From Panax quinquefolius (Eukaryota; Streptophyta; Magnoliopsida; Apiales; Araliaceae), in assembly GCA_020205615.1 (NCBI GenBank), contig CM035151.1, positions 46,243,409 to 46,307,408 of the forward strand: a DNA stretch of 64,000 nt. Reading direction: 5' to 3'. The translations under genes and the position numbers were made by a program. Positions within the stretch are counted from its first letter, which is position 1. The number at the start of each line of letters is the position of its first letter. The notes beneath the pieces are model-generated. The model searched no databases and had not been told where the DNA came from. It was given only the letters and a program-made list of their open reading frames with translations. Positions 23,147 to 35,800 of this stretch are shown one piece after another.

Positions 23147-25700
23147 TGTGACGCCCCCAAAATTAGGTATACATCACCCATCTTGAGTCGCCAGATACAT
23201 GGTACAGAATTCAAATACAACTGTCGTGTACAATACGACAAAACATAAACTATGAGTTTGAATACAAATATTGTCTACTAGAGAGTATACAAACTCAAAA
23301 GGAGTCCTCATTACAATTATTATCACACTATTTCACAGAATAGTGAGGACTACTAATGCACCATCTAGGACCATCACTCCGCTCCCCGACTCATTCCAAA
23401 TATATTCTCATTTCACAAGAGAATAAAGGAAAAGAAAGAAAAGGTGAGCTCAACTAGCCCAAAGAAGAAATATTATGACTAAGATAATACGAAATAAATT
23501 ATCATTAGCCTTAAATGATGTTAAACGATACAATATAACAAACATCAAGTTTAAGCTGCAGCGAACAAGTAATCCATTAAAAGAGTCAAGTAGAGAATAA
23601 AATCTACTATCTTTTACGATTTAAAAGATTTTTCATCACTTTTATCGGCGGACTCGACAATAAATAATCCACATCATCGAATCACCCCGCACTTTATCGA
23701 CCAAAAGATATTCTTTAGTATCACGACCACAATTATCCATGCACTACGGGCCAAGAATATCTGTATTCATTAATGGTTATGATCATGCCAACAATCGTCC
23801 ATCAATGCACTCTGAGCCAATGAGGACTTTTACCACATCATTTGTAACATTACGGTCCATGATTACAATCAATAATCCTTGGTCATAATCATACCAAGTC
23901 CATCTATGCACTACTGAGCCCGATGACTTTCAAAAAATATAAATATGAGGATGATGACAATGATATAAGAATTCAATAAAACAAGTTCAAGAATTAATTT
24001 GTCCAAGAACTAATAACGTCTAAATTGTCAACATGATACTGCTTTGTCGAGTAAAATTCAAGAATGCTCAAAAGAATATTTCCATGAAACGATACTGGAT
24101 GAAGCGCAATTATCAAGGATATTCCACTAATTTCATGGAGTATAGAAGTCAAAACTTTAACCAACTAAGTATAATAAAGAATGGAATAACAAAATAAATC
24201 ACCATGCATGCGGTACTTCGCATAGACAGGTTATTCCAACAAAATACTAAATAACGGAACCAGGTCAGGCGAAATTCGCACCGACAGGATGTTCCAATAG
24301 AATAATAAAGAATGGAATAACAACAGAAATCACCATGCATGCGGTACCGCGTATGTGTTATTCCAATGAGAATACTAATAAGATTTTAAATCGGTCCCAT
24401 AAAGCGCGCATGCATGGATATTCCAACGAATAATAATAATAAAGACGGAACCGGTCCGCGTAAAAGGCACGATATGATATTCCAACGAGAATAATAAAGA
24501 GCGGAATCGAATCAAATGCGTAAAACGCATGACGAGAATATTCCAACAGAATAGTAAAGACGGAATAATAGAAGAATGTCACCAAGTATAAGGTAACCCG
24601 CATATACAGGTTATTCCAACAGAATAATAAAGAATGGAATAACATAAGTTCTCTTCATGAATACAAAAGAATAACACCCCTTATGAGTACAACAAATAAT
24701 ATTTCCTACCTTAAGAAAAAGAGTACTGGATATATAAGTAGTGAAGTAGCAAAATACTTTCTTCTTTCTCTCTATAGTTTATCTCTCTAGAGTTTCAGTG
24801 AATTCGTAAGAAAATAATGAAGGAATGAGCTTCTATTTATAGAAAAAATGGACTGCATAGTAACTAACTCATGAACGGTCCAGATTGATTTACTTTAATC
24901 TGACGGTCCATATTTAAAGCAAAATCTTTTAAATAAAATATAATATATTCTATTTATAATCTATTAAAACGAATAACTTTATAAAAGATTTTACTATGCA
25001 AACACTATGCAGGCACTATACAAATACTATGCATAATAAAATATAATATATTCTAATTATTGTCTAATAAAATAGATAACTTTATAAAAGTATTATACAT
25101 TTTATATAAAAAAGATTTTACTATGCAAAACACTATCGCAGCACTATCACAGGCACTATGCAACACTATCGTAATAAAATATAATATATTCTATTTATTG
25201 AATAACTTTATAAAAGTATTACATTTTATATAAAAAGATTTTACTATACAAAATACTATATGAGACAATTATGCAACACTATGCATAATAGAATATAATA
25301 TATTCTATTTATAGAATAACTTTATAAAAGTATTCTATTTTATTACATTAATAATACCAATAAAACAAAACCGAGGTGACTTATCACATAAGCATCAATA
25401 ATCAATACCATGTACTACTATGCAACTACACGTATTCATCGTATTTTTACTACCGAGAATAGTTTAACATTATTAACGGTAAAACTTCAGCCGTTATTTT
25501 TAATAAAATATTTTTGTCGTTTTCTCATTCCGACAATAATTCCGTTGCGGGGTCCACCAATGATTGTGTCGTTGCACGAATATTCCCTGATAAAATAAAT
25601 ATTCCCCGACCAATCGAATAAAATATGACAACTTGCATACTTTGCAAAATTTATAAATACTACCTACAACTATATCATTATATCAAAGCCACACCATAGT
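23147..25700 (-). repeat. Element E 5' LTR, right end truncated
   Basis: Colinear with LTRs A and L. It has the TATA box at 24833-24841, hairpin units at about 24160-24645, ACTATGCA units at about 24910-25345 and the GGTGAGCTCAACTAGCCC motif at about 23442-23460. Similarity to the other copies stops near CCATAGTATT at about 25695. The terminal TGTAAGACCCC end is missing, and Athila sequence begins directly. Confidence 0.85.
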
Positions 25701-26788
25701 ATTTTTAGTTTTGCATATAGTTTTGCATGGTTAATTAATTTTTATTACATGTTAGATTACATTTTAGCATATCATTGCATGTATAATTGAATACCTCAGA
25801 GTTCTTACCGTATAGAAATTTTTGTCTAGCCAATGATGAGAGTGAAGTTTTTAAATGTTTCTGAATATTGTGGATAACATGAGCTAAGATATAACGTTTT
25901 ATACAATGAAATTCGTAATGCTGTTTAAATGCTCTCGGTTTGCACAAATGTGTTCACAAGCACTTGTAGGTATAAGAAGTACGTGTGCATTGCTCGATAG
26001 GAAAATGTAGTGTTAAAAAGAGAAATGTGTAAAAAAGTGACTTTTAGACTGTATAAAACATCGATTTTTAAACTTTGGGAAAACATGGGTATCTGTGTAT
26101 AAAAAAAATGAGAAAAAAAAAAGAAAAGTAAAAATAACATGGTTAGTCTTATTTCGGGGCCCTGGCTACTTGAGTAAGTACGCCCGAAGGGATTGTCTCT
26201 ACACCTAGTGCCCTAAGGTCTTTCATGGTCTGGGAGTCATTGGTCGAAAGCTCGCTAAGGGCTAGCAGTGTGCCTAATGGAGTAAGATATTGCACAGTCA
26301 TGAAGAAAAAGAAAGAAAAGAAAAGAAAAGAAAATTAGCAATAAACATCACGAGAAAGTGTGAAATTCGCCCTCGTGAGTAGAATAAAGCAGTTAAGCCC
26401 ATTGTTGAACCTTAGCTTATTTTAATATGTTGGAATATAGTCGCATATATATACATAAGTCTTGACTTAAGCTATAATTTTTCTGGTTTGAGCAAGATAG
26501 CATGAGCATTCTACACCTAAATCAAGTATTGGGTGAACACAACACACACACACAGCATCTGTATAGCATTTTTGAATTCTATGAGTATATGACATTATGC
26601 CTGCAGTTTGATTTGAATCTGTATTCTTGAATCTAGAAAGAAAAAAAAATCGATGAGGCAAATTGGATTGAATTTCTATGATGGTTGGGACAATGTGAGA
26701 ATTAGTTGCATAGTAATATAGTTGCATTTTTATTATTCATTTGTATGCATTACTTGAGGACAAGCAATGATTCAAGTTTGGGGGTATT
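25701..26788 (+). other. Athila 3' non-coding region with polypurine tracts
   Basis: No gene. It holds purine runs at about 26100-26130 and 26300-26335. A segment near 26155-26290 (CCCTGGCTACTTGAG, CCTAATGGAGTAAG) is of the type seen downstream of Athila third ORFs. The terminal plus-strand primer AAGTTTGGGGGTATT abuts the 3' LTR at 26789. ORFs here are AT- or purine-driven artefacts. Confidence 0.7.
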
Positions 26789-28462
26789 TGATAAGTAGGA
26801 TTTACACCTACTTATGGAGTACAAATTAATGCGAACTATGCCCATCTCAAGTATATTTTAGTCTGTTTTAGCTGCATTTCATGATAATTTGCATTTCGCA
26901 TACTTAAAACTCCTTTTGGTGAATAAGTGCAGGAATTAGCCTAATTTGGTGGTGATATCGGGCACGAGGCTAATGGAAGGAAGAGGCAAGGCAAAAGATA
27001 GGATGTGTGTAGGATTGAGTGAAGCATGGATGGACAAGCATGGATACACATAGGACATGTCAGTAGCAGCAGCAACATTGCAAAACCAAGCTAAGGAGCA
27101 GGATCAGAAGACAACAACTGCAAGCTGCGCGGCAAAGATAGCTTGGAGGCGGGCGCCCGCGCGAGTTCCCAGCCAAACTAGGAGAACCTACTGCAAGATG
27201 AGCAGCCGCGAAAAGGAAAAGCCCAGGGAACGCGCGCCCGCGCGCGAGATCGACTGAACAGACAAACTTACTGCAAGTCTCGCGACCGCAAGAATATCAA
27301 TAGAGTGAGGAGAGGCCTTGTGAGGCCATGCAAGCCAAAGTGGCGACTTGTTTTATTTTATTTCCAATTTTTAAAGGTTGTAATTGATTTAAAACGCGAT
27401 TCTGGATCGTGTCGGGGTATCACTTGACATTTTATTAAGTTTTTCACGTATCTTTAGATCGTAATTAGGGTTTACTCTCTGGGGAGATTCCAACGTAGAA
27501 GGAGGCCACAGCTCTACTTTTATACTCCTTCTTGGGATTTTCTACCAGAGTGGATTATTAATATTAGTTTTGCTGGATTCTTATGAGGATCTGAATATTG
27601 ATTTATATTCAGCAATTAGGTTTGATAGTTTTATCTTTCATCTTTCAATTGTCGTTTATTGACCATGTTTAGATTTGATCCCATAATGGCTTTTGGTTCA
27701 GTCATGAACTAAATTCCATTATGGGATTCTAACGAATTTTAATATGTAGTTTGATTGCATGCTTAAATGTTGGTTTGTTTTGCATATCATATGGGATGTC
27801 TGTCATGATTGTTTTGCATGTATGAATGCTTGATCACCATTTGTTTCAGTATTTTTATGGAATTGACAATGAACATGCAAATATGGACTGTAATCATGAT
27901 AGTATACGTATATAGGGTTGTGTTATATGGCTTATATATTTCGTGAACCAAATAGACATATTGTTTTACCGTATAAGTTAGAATAAGGGCTTAAACTTAA
28001 AATCAATATATTTGCAATTTCACATAGACATATAGTGATTTTGGTTATATTGATGATTACATAGAGTCTATCATCTGTGGATACTGTGTAAGTAGCTCTC
28101 AGTGCATTAAAAAATGGCTAATACTCTTTTAGTGTTCTTGGCTACTTTCTTGTGATATGTGAACAAGTCATGCATGATAGTGGTGATTAAGTGAAGTATT
28201 AACTGAAGTTAGGATCCCATTAGTTCCAAGATCATTTATTCTATCGTTATTATTGTTTCAGTTGTTATATACAATTCGAGAACAAACCAAGTTTTGTCAT
28301 TAGTTTGAGTATATAAATATAGTGAATTAATTAATGAATCGTAGTTTAAGTTAAACAACTTTCTCTGTGGGATCGATACTTTACTTGCTCTATATTACTT
28401 GTTGACGCATGTATACTTGCATGAGTTAGAGCTCTTTTGTTAAGACTAAAAAAGAGGCAACA
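26789..28462 (+). repeat. Element C 3' LTR
   Basis: 1674 bp, near-colinear with 5475-7147. By eye, differences are mostly transitions plus small replacements in the GC-rich stretch (about 27115-27320). It ends GAGGCAACA at 28462, followed by the ATATC duplication. Confidence 0.94.
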
Positions 28463-29247
28463 ATATCATCCTCAGACGGACGGGCAGTCAGAGAGGACTA
28501 TTCAAACTCTTGAAGATCTATTAAGACTCTGTGTCCTTACCATTGGTGGAGTTTTCCTACAACAACAGTTATCAAGCAAGTATTAGCATGGCTCCATTTG
28601 AGGCGTTGTATGGGAGAAAGTGTAGTTCTTCAGTATGCTAGGATGAGGTGGGTGAAGCAACGTTGTTGGGACCGGAGTTGGTACGTATGACTACAAAAAA
28701 GATTCAAACGATCCGACAACGTATAAAAACTTCACAAGATCGACAAAAGAGTTATGCTGATCTTCATCGAAAGGACGTAGAATTCGATATTGGAGATCAT
28801 GTGTTGTTACGTGTTGCTCCATAGAAAGGAGTTATGAGATTTGGAAAGAGAGGAAAGCTCAATCCTAGATTCATTGGCCCATTTTTAATTCTCGAGGGAG
28901 TAGGAACTGTGGCTTATAGACTCGCCTTACCGCCAAGTATGTCTCGTGTTCATAACATTTTTCACATATCTATGTTACATAAATATGTGAAAGACCCGAA
29001 CCACATTATTGAGTTAGAACCAGACGAGATAGAGGAAGATTTAGCGTATGAAGAGTTGCCTGTTAAAATCTTGGATAAGAAGGATCATGTTCTACGCTCC
29101 AAGATTATACCTCAAGTCAAAGTTTTGTGGAGAAACCACGATGTGGAGGAAATGACTTGGGAGTTAGAATCTGAGATGAAGTCAAGGTATCCTCATCTCT
29201 TCGACATACCAGGTATGTACCCTAATTTCGAGGATGAAATTTCATAA
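28463..29247 (+). pseudogene. Element B integrase C-terminal half with chromodomain
   Basis: Resumes at AYHPQTDGQSERTIQTLEDLL, directly continuing the frame left at 5474 once the ATATC duplication is removed. A small deletion near 28535 removes residues before [12 protein letters not shown]. The [12 protein letters not shown] block follows, then the GPF/Y module (FIGPFLILEGVGTVAYRL). A chromodomain then runs at about 29065-29200 (ILDKKDHVLRSK, VKVLWRNHD, MTWELESEM, RYPHLF). Two stops replace Trp (CxDEV near 28640 and PxKGV near 28822), each TGG to TAG. The frame ends at 29247, 11 bases before the LTR, with a purine tract (AAGGGGAGAT) in between. The chromodomain places B in the chromoviruses, most like Tekay/Del. 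Confidence 0.92.
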
Positions 29248-29248
29248 G

Positions 29249-29258
29249 AAGGGGAGAT
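29249..29258 (+). promoter_or_regulatory. Polypurine tract of element B
   Basis: AAGGGGAGAT sits immediately before the LTR start TGTAAGACC at 29259. The equivalent tract of element E (minus strand, 20377-20387) has the same position. It would prime plus-strand DNA synthesis. Confidence 0.75.
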
Positions 29259-32097
29259 TGTAAGACCTCAACTTTTATGAATAAAGAATAATTTTCTCGA
29301 AATATATTTTTGAATATTATGGTGTGGATTTGATATAATGTTATAGTTGTGGGTACTATTTACAAATTTTGCAAAGTAAGTAAGTGGTTATATAATATTC
29401 GATTGGTCGGGGAATATTCGTTTTAACAGGGAATATTCGTACGACGGCACAATCATTGGTGGACCCCACAACGAAAGTATTGTCGTAGTTAGAAAAAGAC
29501 AAAAATATCTTTCTATAAAAATAACGGCAGAGGTGTTACCGTTAAAACTGTTGAACTACCCTAAGAAAAAAGTACGATGAATACGCGTGGTTGCATAGTA
29601 GTACACACGGTATTGATTATTGATCGCGTCGTGAGAAGTCACTCGGTATACTCAATTATTGCTACGATGAATTGTTGCATCATATCTCTCATATTATTGA
29701 TTTAATTATTGTTACAATGTATCATCTACATAATATGATATATTATTAAATCAATAATTGAGACGACAAAGTTATTCATATTATTATTTGCAATATTGAC
29801 AATGTCTAGAAGTTCTGTCAATGAGAGGTTTGGTCACCTAATTGCGCGCCAATAAGGAGAAATCCTTATCAAAAAGCCCCCTCTTTCCTGGGAACGACCT
29901 GGTTGTTAAATATTGTGAATTATAATATTAATGATGAATAAGTTCATGTTGATTAAAGATGAATTTTATAGTTCCATTGTGTTGGACTTATTTGTGTTAG
30001 TATAATTGATGTCGGGAGGTTATATTGTTCAATTGGGTATTCGGGACACTTTTCGTGTCGGAGTACTATTCACGAGTTACTATTCACGAGTTACTATTCA
30101 TGAGTTACTATTCACGAGTTACTATTCACGAGTTACTATTCATAGGGTACTATTCACCTGTAAGATATATTTCTGTTCGGTCCAAATCATTTTTGGGTAC
30201 AATATTATTTCATGAGGAGATGTGCTAATTTTTCAGACCGTTGGTTGAAGATATAATAGTAAATCAATATGGACCGCTGGTGGAAAGTATAATAGTAAAT
30301 CAATATGGATCGCTGGTTTAAAGTTTTAATAGTAAATCAGTATGGACCGTTGCTTTAAGTTTTAATAGTAAACCAATATGGACCGTCTGTTTAAAAGTAA
30401 ATCAATCTGGATCGTTCATGAATTAGTTACTATTCAGTCCATTCTCCTATAAATAGAAGCTCATTCTTTCATTATTTCTTACGAATTCATTGAAACTCTA
30501 GAGAGAGAAACTATAGAGAGAAAGAAGAAAAGTATTCTGCTACTTCACTACTTCAGTATTCAGTTTTTCTAAGGTAGGGAATATTATTTGTTGTACTCAT
30601 AAGGGGTATTCTTTCTTTCTTGTTCATGAAGAGAACTTCTATTATTCCATTCTTTATTATTCTATTAGAATAAGTATACGCGGAATACCCTATACTTGGT
30701 GAAATTCTTCTGTTATTCCATTCTTATTATTCTATTAGAATAACCTATTTATGCAAAGTACCGCATACATGGTGAAATTCTTCTAATATTCCGTTCTTTA
30801 TTATTCTGTCGGAATATCCTGTCTGTGCGTTTACGCCGGACCTGGTTCTATTACTTATTATTCTGTTGGGAATAACCTTTCGGTGCATTCTATCGCACGC
30901 ATGGTGAATCCTTCTGTTATTCCATTCTTTATTATTCTATTGGAATAACCCGTCTGTGTGGATTACCACATGCATAGTGAATGATCATGTGTATTCATTA
31001 CTTATTAAATTGTGGAAATGATTTGTGTACGTGGATTACCGCATGGCGGGTGAAAATCCATTTGCAGTTTTATATATTATATTATACTCAGTTGGTTAAA
31101 GCTTTGGCTTCTATACTCCATGAAATTAGTGGAATATCCTTGATATTTGCGCTTCATCCAGTATCTTTTCATGAAAATATTCTTCTGAGCATTCTTGAAT
31201 TTTCTTTGCAGCAAAGCGTTATCCCGTTGACAATTTAGACGTTATTGAGTTCAGGATAAATTAACTTATAAATCTTTAAAATTTATTCTTGAACCCGTTT
31301 TATTGAATTGTCATCATCCTCATGCTTATATTATGTTGAAAGTCATCTTTGGCTTACGTGCATAGATGGACTTGGTATGATTATGACCAGGGATTATTCG
31401 GTATAATCATGACCGTAATGTGACGAATGATGTGGTAAAAGTCCTCATTGGCCTGTAGTTTATTGGTGGACAGTTGTTGGTATGATTATGACCAGGGATT
31501 ATTTGGTATTGTCATGACCATTGATGATTACATGATTATGAGCAGGGATGATTCAATTTTATTTATTAAGCTGAGTCTCAGCGATAAAGTTGATGAAAAA
31601 ATTTTAAATCATAGAAGACAGTAGATTTTATACTTTACTTGACTCTTCTAATGGATTGCTTATTCCGCTGCAATTTTTGATCTAAAACTTGTTGTCTATT
31701 ATATTCTATCAGTTGTTGTACTGTTGAAGGCTATTGATAATTTATTATGCATTATCTTAGTCATAATATTTCTTACTGGGCTAATTGAGCTCACCCTTTC
31801 TTTCACTGTTCTCTTCAGGAAATGAGAACGTAGCTGGGACTAGTTGGGGAACAGAGTAATGGTCCTAGATGGTGCATTAGTAGTCCTCACTATTCTGTGA
31901 AATAGTGTGATAATAAATGTAATGAGGACTCCATTGAGTGTGGATATTATCTAGATGACAATATTTGTATTAAAACTCACAGCCTATGTTTTATCGTATT
32001 TCACACGACTGTTGTATAATTAAGTTGTATTTGTATTCAGTACCTTGTATCTGGCGACTTAAGATGGGTTATATATACCTATTTTGGGGGCGTCACA
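29259..32097 (+). repeat. Element B 3' LTR, 2839 bp (B/N subtype)
   Basis: From TGTAAGACCTC to GGGGGCGTCACA. The first ~340 bp align with the LTRs of A, E and L. The following upstream part (about 29600-30420) is subtype-specific. It holds a 14-bp minisatellite at 30061-30158 and an array of about 40-50-bp units (AGTAAATCAATATGGACC) at 30260-30410. The TATA box is at 30448-30456. The R-U5 part has the same ~70-bp hairpin array (about 30640-31045) and the GAGCTCACCCTTTC motif at 31787-31800. Element F sequence follows at 32098. Confidence 0.9.
30061..30158 (+). repeat. 14-bp tandem minisatellite in element B LTR
   Basis: Seven head-to-tail copies of GAGTTACTATTCAC. The first copy lacks one base and the last starts AGGG. 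The apparent ORFs across it are repeat artefacts. Confidence 0.92.
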
Positions 32098-32835
32098 ATA
32101 GACATTTGAGTTTCCATCCTCATGGTACTTTCTCTCTTCACCTTTTTAGGTGGATTATGACTTCTTGACAGAATACTGTTATGGTTCATAAGAAGGTGCA
32201 TTAATGATGTACACATGTATAATAGTGAGGAACTGTACCTTTTTACTGTCAGTCTCTTAACAGTCATTTATCTTAGATATACTGAGTTTAGGCATTGATG
32301 TGCATAGCTTCAAATTTTCTCCTGACAGCTTGTTGCTCGTGTTGGCCTTTAATCAATCAGTCGTGGTCTTGAAGATGTAGGCCAAGAGAATATCTGCATT
32401 AAAATCTTTAACATCCTTTAGTTTACAAAGTTTGCACCCAGCTACTGTTTGGCCAGACATAAGTATGAGAAGATCTTCTTTTTCTCATGATAAGCATTTC
32501 TTAGCATGTGTGGCCTCTTCATCTTTCAGGCTGGTGGATGCTTGACTCTTTGTCGTTGAAGTATCTTGAGCTTTCTCGTCTGGTCTTCAGACTACAAGAT
32601 TGATTGAAGGCAGGGATTGGTCTTGTTGATGTAGCAATCGAGAACATGGACCAATCTAAGCAACTTCAGGTGTATATACACATTTACCTATACACAGTAT
32701 TTCCAACGTGTGAGCTCATCTGCATATAACAAGTTACTTACTACTAAACTAAGTTTAGAACAATGTTTGTGCCTGGAATCAGACTCAAAGCGATTAGCTT
32801 TTTAATATAGCATGAGAACCTGCTTTGATACCAAT
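32098..32835 (-). other. Element F leader and primer-binding site
   Basis: The minus strand right after the LTR reads ATTGGTATCAAAGCAGG, an initiator-Met primer site (about 32821-32835). The remaining ~720 bp are non-coding leader; I find no gag here. Confidence 0.65.
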
Positions 32836-35800
32836 TGTTAGTTCCCAGTAAGCACAATAGATCTAGAAGGGGGGTTGAATAGATCCTTTTTATTTCAAAT
32901 ACTTTTCTCTTTTATTTTGTATTGCTATTACATTAGCAGATGACAAACATAAGAATCTTTTCAAGCACAGCGGAATAAGTAAAAAGACCCCCTTCATTGA
33001 TATATTCATAATCAAACATACATTGTTCGTAGAGTTAGTTTGGTTGTAAGCAGTTAGAACATACATAGCAGTTATAGCAATTATAGTACATAATGTAAAT
33101 GACATAATGTAAAAGACACAAGGGGTTTTAAGTGGTTCAGAGACTCAAGCTCCTAATCCACTCTTCTACTTTCAACTAGAAGGATTTCTACTTAGGAAGG
33201 GCAGCGCCTTAAATCACTAAGATTCCTTCAAGGCTAGCAGCCTTGGGACTTTAGTTCACTAAGAACTCTTCAAGGCCAGCAGCCTTGGGACTCCTCTAGT
33301 TCCCTAGGAACTCTTCAAGCCCAACAGGCTTGGAACTTCGTTTAGTCCCTCCGGGCAAGGACCCCTCTGGCCCTGGCTTCATTTAGTCCCTTCGGACAAG
33401 GACCCCTCAGGCCCTAGCTTTTGTTATTTGTTTGTTTGTTGGTTTGTTGGAGTTGGTGCTGAGCTGCTAAGATGTCTTCATGCTCTGGACATCTTGATGA
33501 TTAGCGACTTAGGCGTGATCATCCTTGAAGTGTAGTTGAGTGTTGCATGATGCTCAGCTTCTTCAGTTACTCAACCACTTTGGATGATCCCTTGATGACT
33601 GCCTTGAAGTTCTTTCCTCTTGATACATGATGGCTACACATGATAGGTTTCCAAGATGACTGTAAGTTCTTCTGCTAGGTACTTAGAAACTTTCTCATGC
33701 TTGCCACCATGATGACGTTTGTGATCTCCCCTCTTGATACTTGATGTCTTCTCATGATGGACTTGCTAAGATGACTGTGAGCTCTTCTCTATGGTACTTA
33801 GAGTCTTCCCATGATGGACACCAAGATGACATGATGCTCTTCTTTCTCTCGACAGTTCAGAACACTCTTCTTGTAGTAGAACTTTCACTTCTACATAGTA
33901 GAACTCTCACTTCTACTTCTTCCTTTGCATGTACCTGAGTGTTCTTGGTGGATCGTAGAGTGAGCCTTTGGACTCACTATTTCACATGGTTTTAAACAGT
34001 CCACCGTTACTCCAAACTCGAGAACTCTAGCAACCTTAGATCTTTAAAGCTCTTCCTGATTTATACTCCTTCCCAATCCTTCCATTGGAAAGTAGTCGTT
34101 GAAGGCTATTTAAATATCTTCACAGATCTCGAGTTGACAGAGGTAGACTGCTGATGTGACATGTCATACTTTATCTGACATTGCAGTCTACTGTTTCACC
34201 TACCCCATTAGAGTTGTCACTTTAATGTATTGGGTAGGTCGAAGACTTTACTTCCTCCTTCTGATTCCTCGATGCTCTCAATAAGCTTTTGTCCGAATAC
34301 CATCCTTCAGTTTGAACCGTTGCCAATGCTTTAATCTTCAGGTGTTCGAACTCTACGATTCTGATGCTTGTCTTTTTGGACCTGATCGTAGTGTCTTGTT
34401 GAGTGTTGCTTATTGACTAGTAGAGTTAACACTACGATCTTGAAGAGTGTTGATTGGATCTCCAGTGTAGTACACCTCTTCCTTCCATTGTGTAGTGCTT
34501 CAATACTTCTGTTTGCTTCGACTGTTCTCAGAGAATGATGGCCGAACTCCTTTCTCTGGTCCCCTCTGAATAGCAAGACACTTCAGATTTGTGGCGCGTC
34601 CAGCTCGCTTTCTCCTTGTGATCTCCCGTTCACTTATCATCAATGGACTGACCCTACGCTTAATCACTTTAGCCTTGTTCTTTAGAGACTAACCAGTATC
34701 TCGGTTCACTTTCCATCAGTTCTTTCTTTGTTTGGCAAACACTACGATCTCGGTTGCTTCTAAGATCGTTGTCTTCTGTTCACTTGACAGCTATTGCACT
34801 TGCTGACTTTCCTTAGTCAGTAATTGAAGTCTTCTTATGATCATCTTGTGGAAGACTTCATCTCGAATGGCTTTGCAACTCAATCTTTATGCTGATTAGG
34901 TTGGTGCTTAGATCTTCTGTTAGCTTGCATGCTATTTGTTGAGTGCTCTCCGGTTTCCTTCAGGTGAGATGTATCTTTGCAGTGCCAACCAGAGGCTTTA
35001 TTCCTTTGGATATTCTGGGAGTGCTCATTAGTTGAGAATCCTATTTGCTCTACAATTCTGCCTTGGCATTGTGAGCACATATGTTGAGGTCATAGTTGAG
35101 CACTCTACGATTCAGCTTTGGCTGTGCAGACACTACGACTTCGGGATCAGATCTTGACACTCTACGATTTCTATCTTTGTGCTCGATGTCTTCATCTGAT
35201 ATAGCTCGACTACGATCTCTGCATGTAATCAATAGACTCTACGAACTCAGAGTGTAGTCTACGATCCTTGACATGGCTTCGGCATCAGTAGACTCTACGA
35301 CCTCGAGTGTAGTCTACGATCCTTGACTTGGCTTTGGCATTGGTAGACTCTACGACTCCGAGTATAGTCTACGTTTCTGACTTGGCTTCAGCAGATGTTC
35401 TATTCGGCTTGTGGCGGTACATCTCATACGATTCGAACATGACTTCCTCAAAGAGACTTTCTATCCCCGAGGAAGTTCTACTCGACACACTACGATCCTT
35501 CCTCATCTCTCCTGGCAGTCTACGAACTCCGAGATCTACTATTTTGCAGACTACGATTCTGCCTCGACAGCTCTCGAGTTTTCCTTGACTCTCCTGGCAG
35601 ACTACAATTTCTTGTACAGTGTTCGACGATCAGACAAGCCTATCTATTACATCATAAGATCAACCTAACACACTTGATCTTTCTATATTTATAGTCCTTG
35701 TACATCATTTCTTTATAAGGACTTTACAAAGCTGTTTTGCTTATGTAGGATCAATCCTAACATACTTAATCAATTCATTCTAAGTCCTTGTACACATGTT

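Larger units (their letters stand above)
14003..25700 (-). mobile_element. Element E: internally deleted chromovirus (Tekay-like) inside C
   Basis: The minus-strand 3' LTR (14003-20376, split by D) and 5' LTR (23147 to about 25700) flank only about 2.8 kb of internal sequence. A primer-binding site (TTTGGTATCAAAGC on the minus strand, about 23131-23145) follows the 5' LTR, and a polypurine tract (GGAGGGGAGAT, 20377-20387) precedes the 3' LTR. The right end lacks about the last 55 bp of the LTR, so no target duplication can be verified; the left flank is ATAAT. Internal order: gag, protease, then fragments of RT, RNase H, integrase and chromodomain joined by deletions. Confidence 0.88.
5475..28462 (+). 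mobile_element. Element C: Athila-type Ty3/gypsy retrotransposon with nested insertions
   Basis: Paired LTRs 5475-7147 (1673 bp) and 26789-28462 (1674 bp) start TGATAAGTAGG and end GAGGCAACA. They are flanked by a perfect 5-bp duplication ATATC (5470-5474 and 28463-28467). The order is gag, protease, RT, RNase H, integrase and an ORF in the envelope position, without a chromodomain. That order and the motifs (FMDDFS in RT, CDLVAS in protease, YNSRLKLFPGKLKSRW after integrase) are those of the Athila lineage. Element E, carrying D, interrupts it from 14003 to about 25700. Without the nest C would be about 11.3 kb. By eye the LTRs differ at several percent of positions, so the insertion is not recent. 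Confidence 0.95.

Noticed and set aside
30006..30228. Two overlapping plus-strand ORFs of 67-69 aa with repeated peptides
   Set aside because: They translate the 14-bp minisatellite; 14 is not a multiple of three, so repeats shift frame and both frames stay open by chance.
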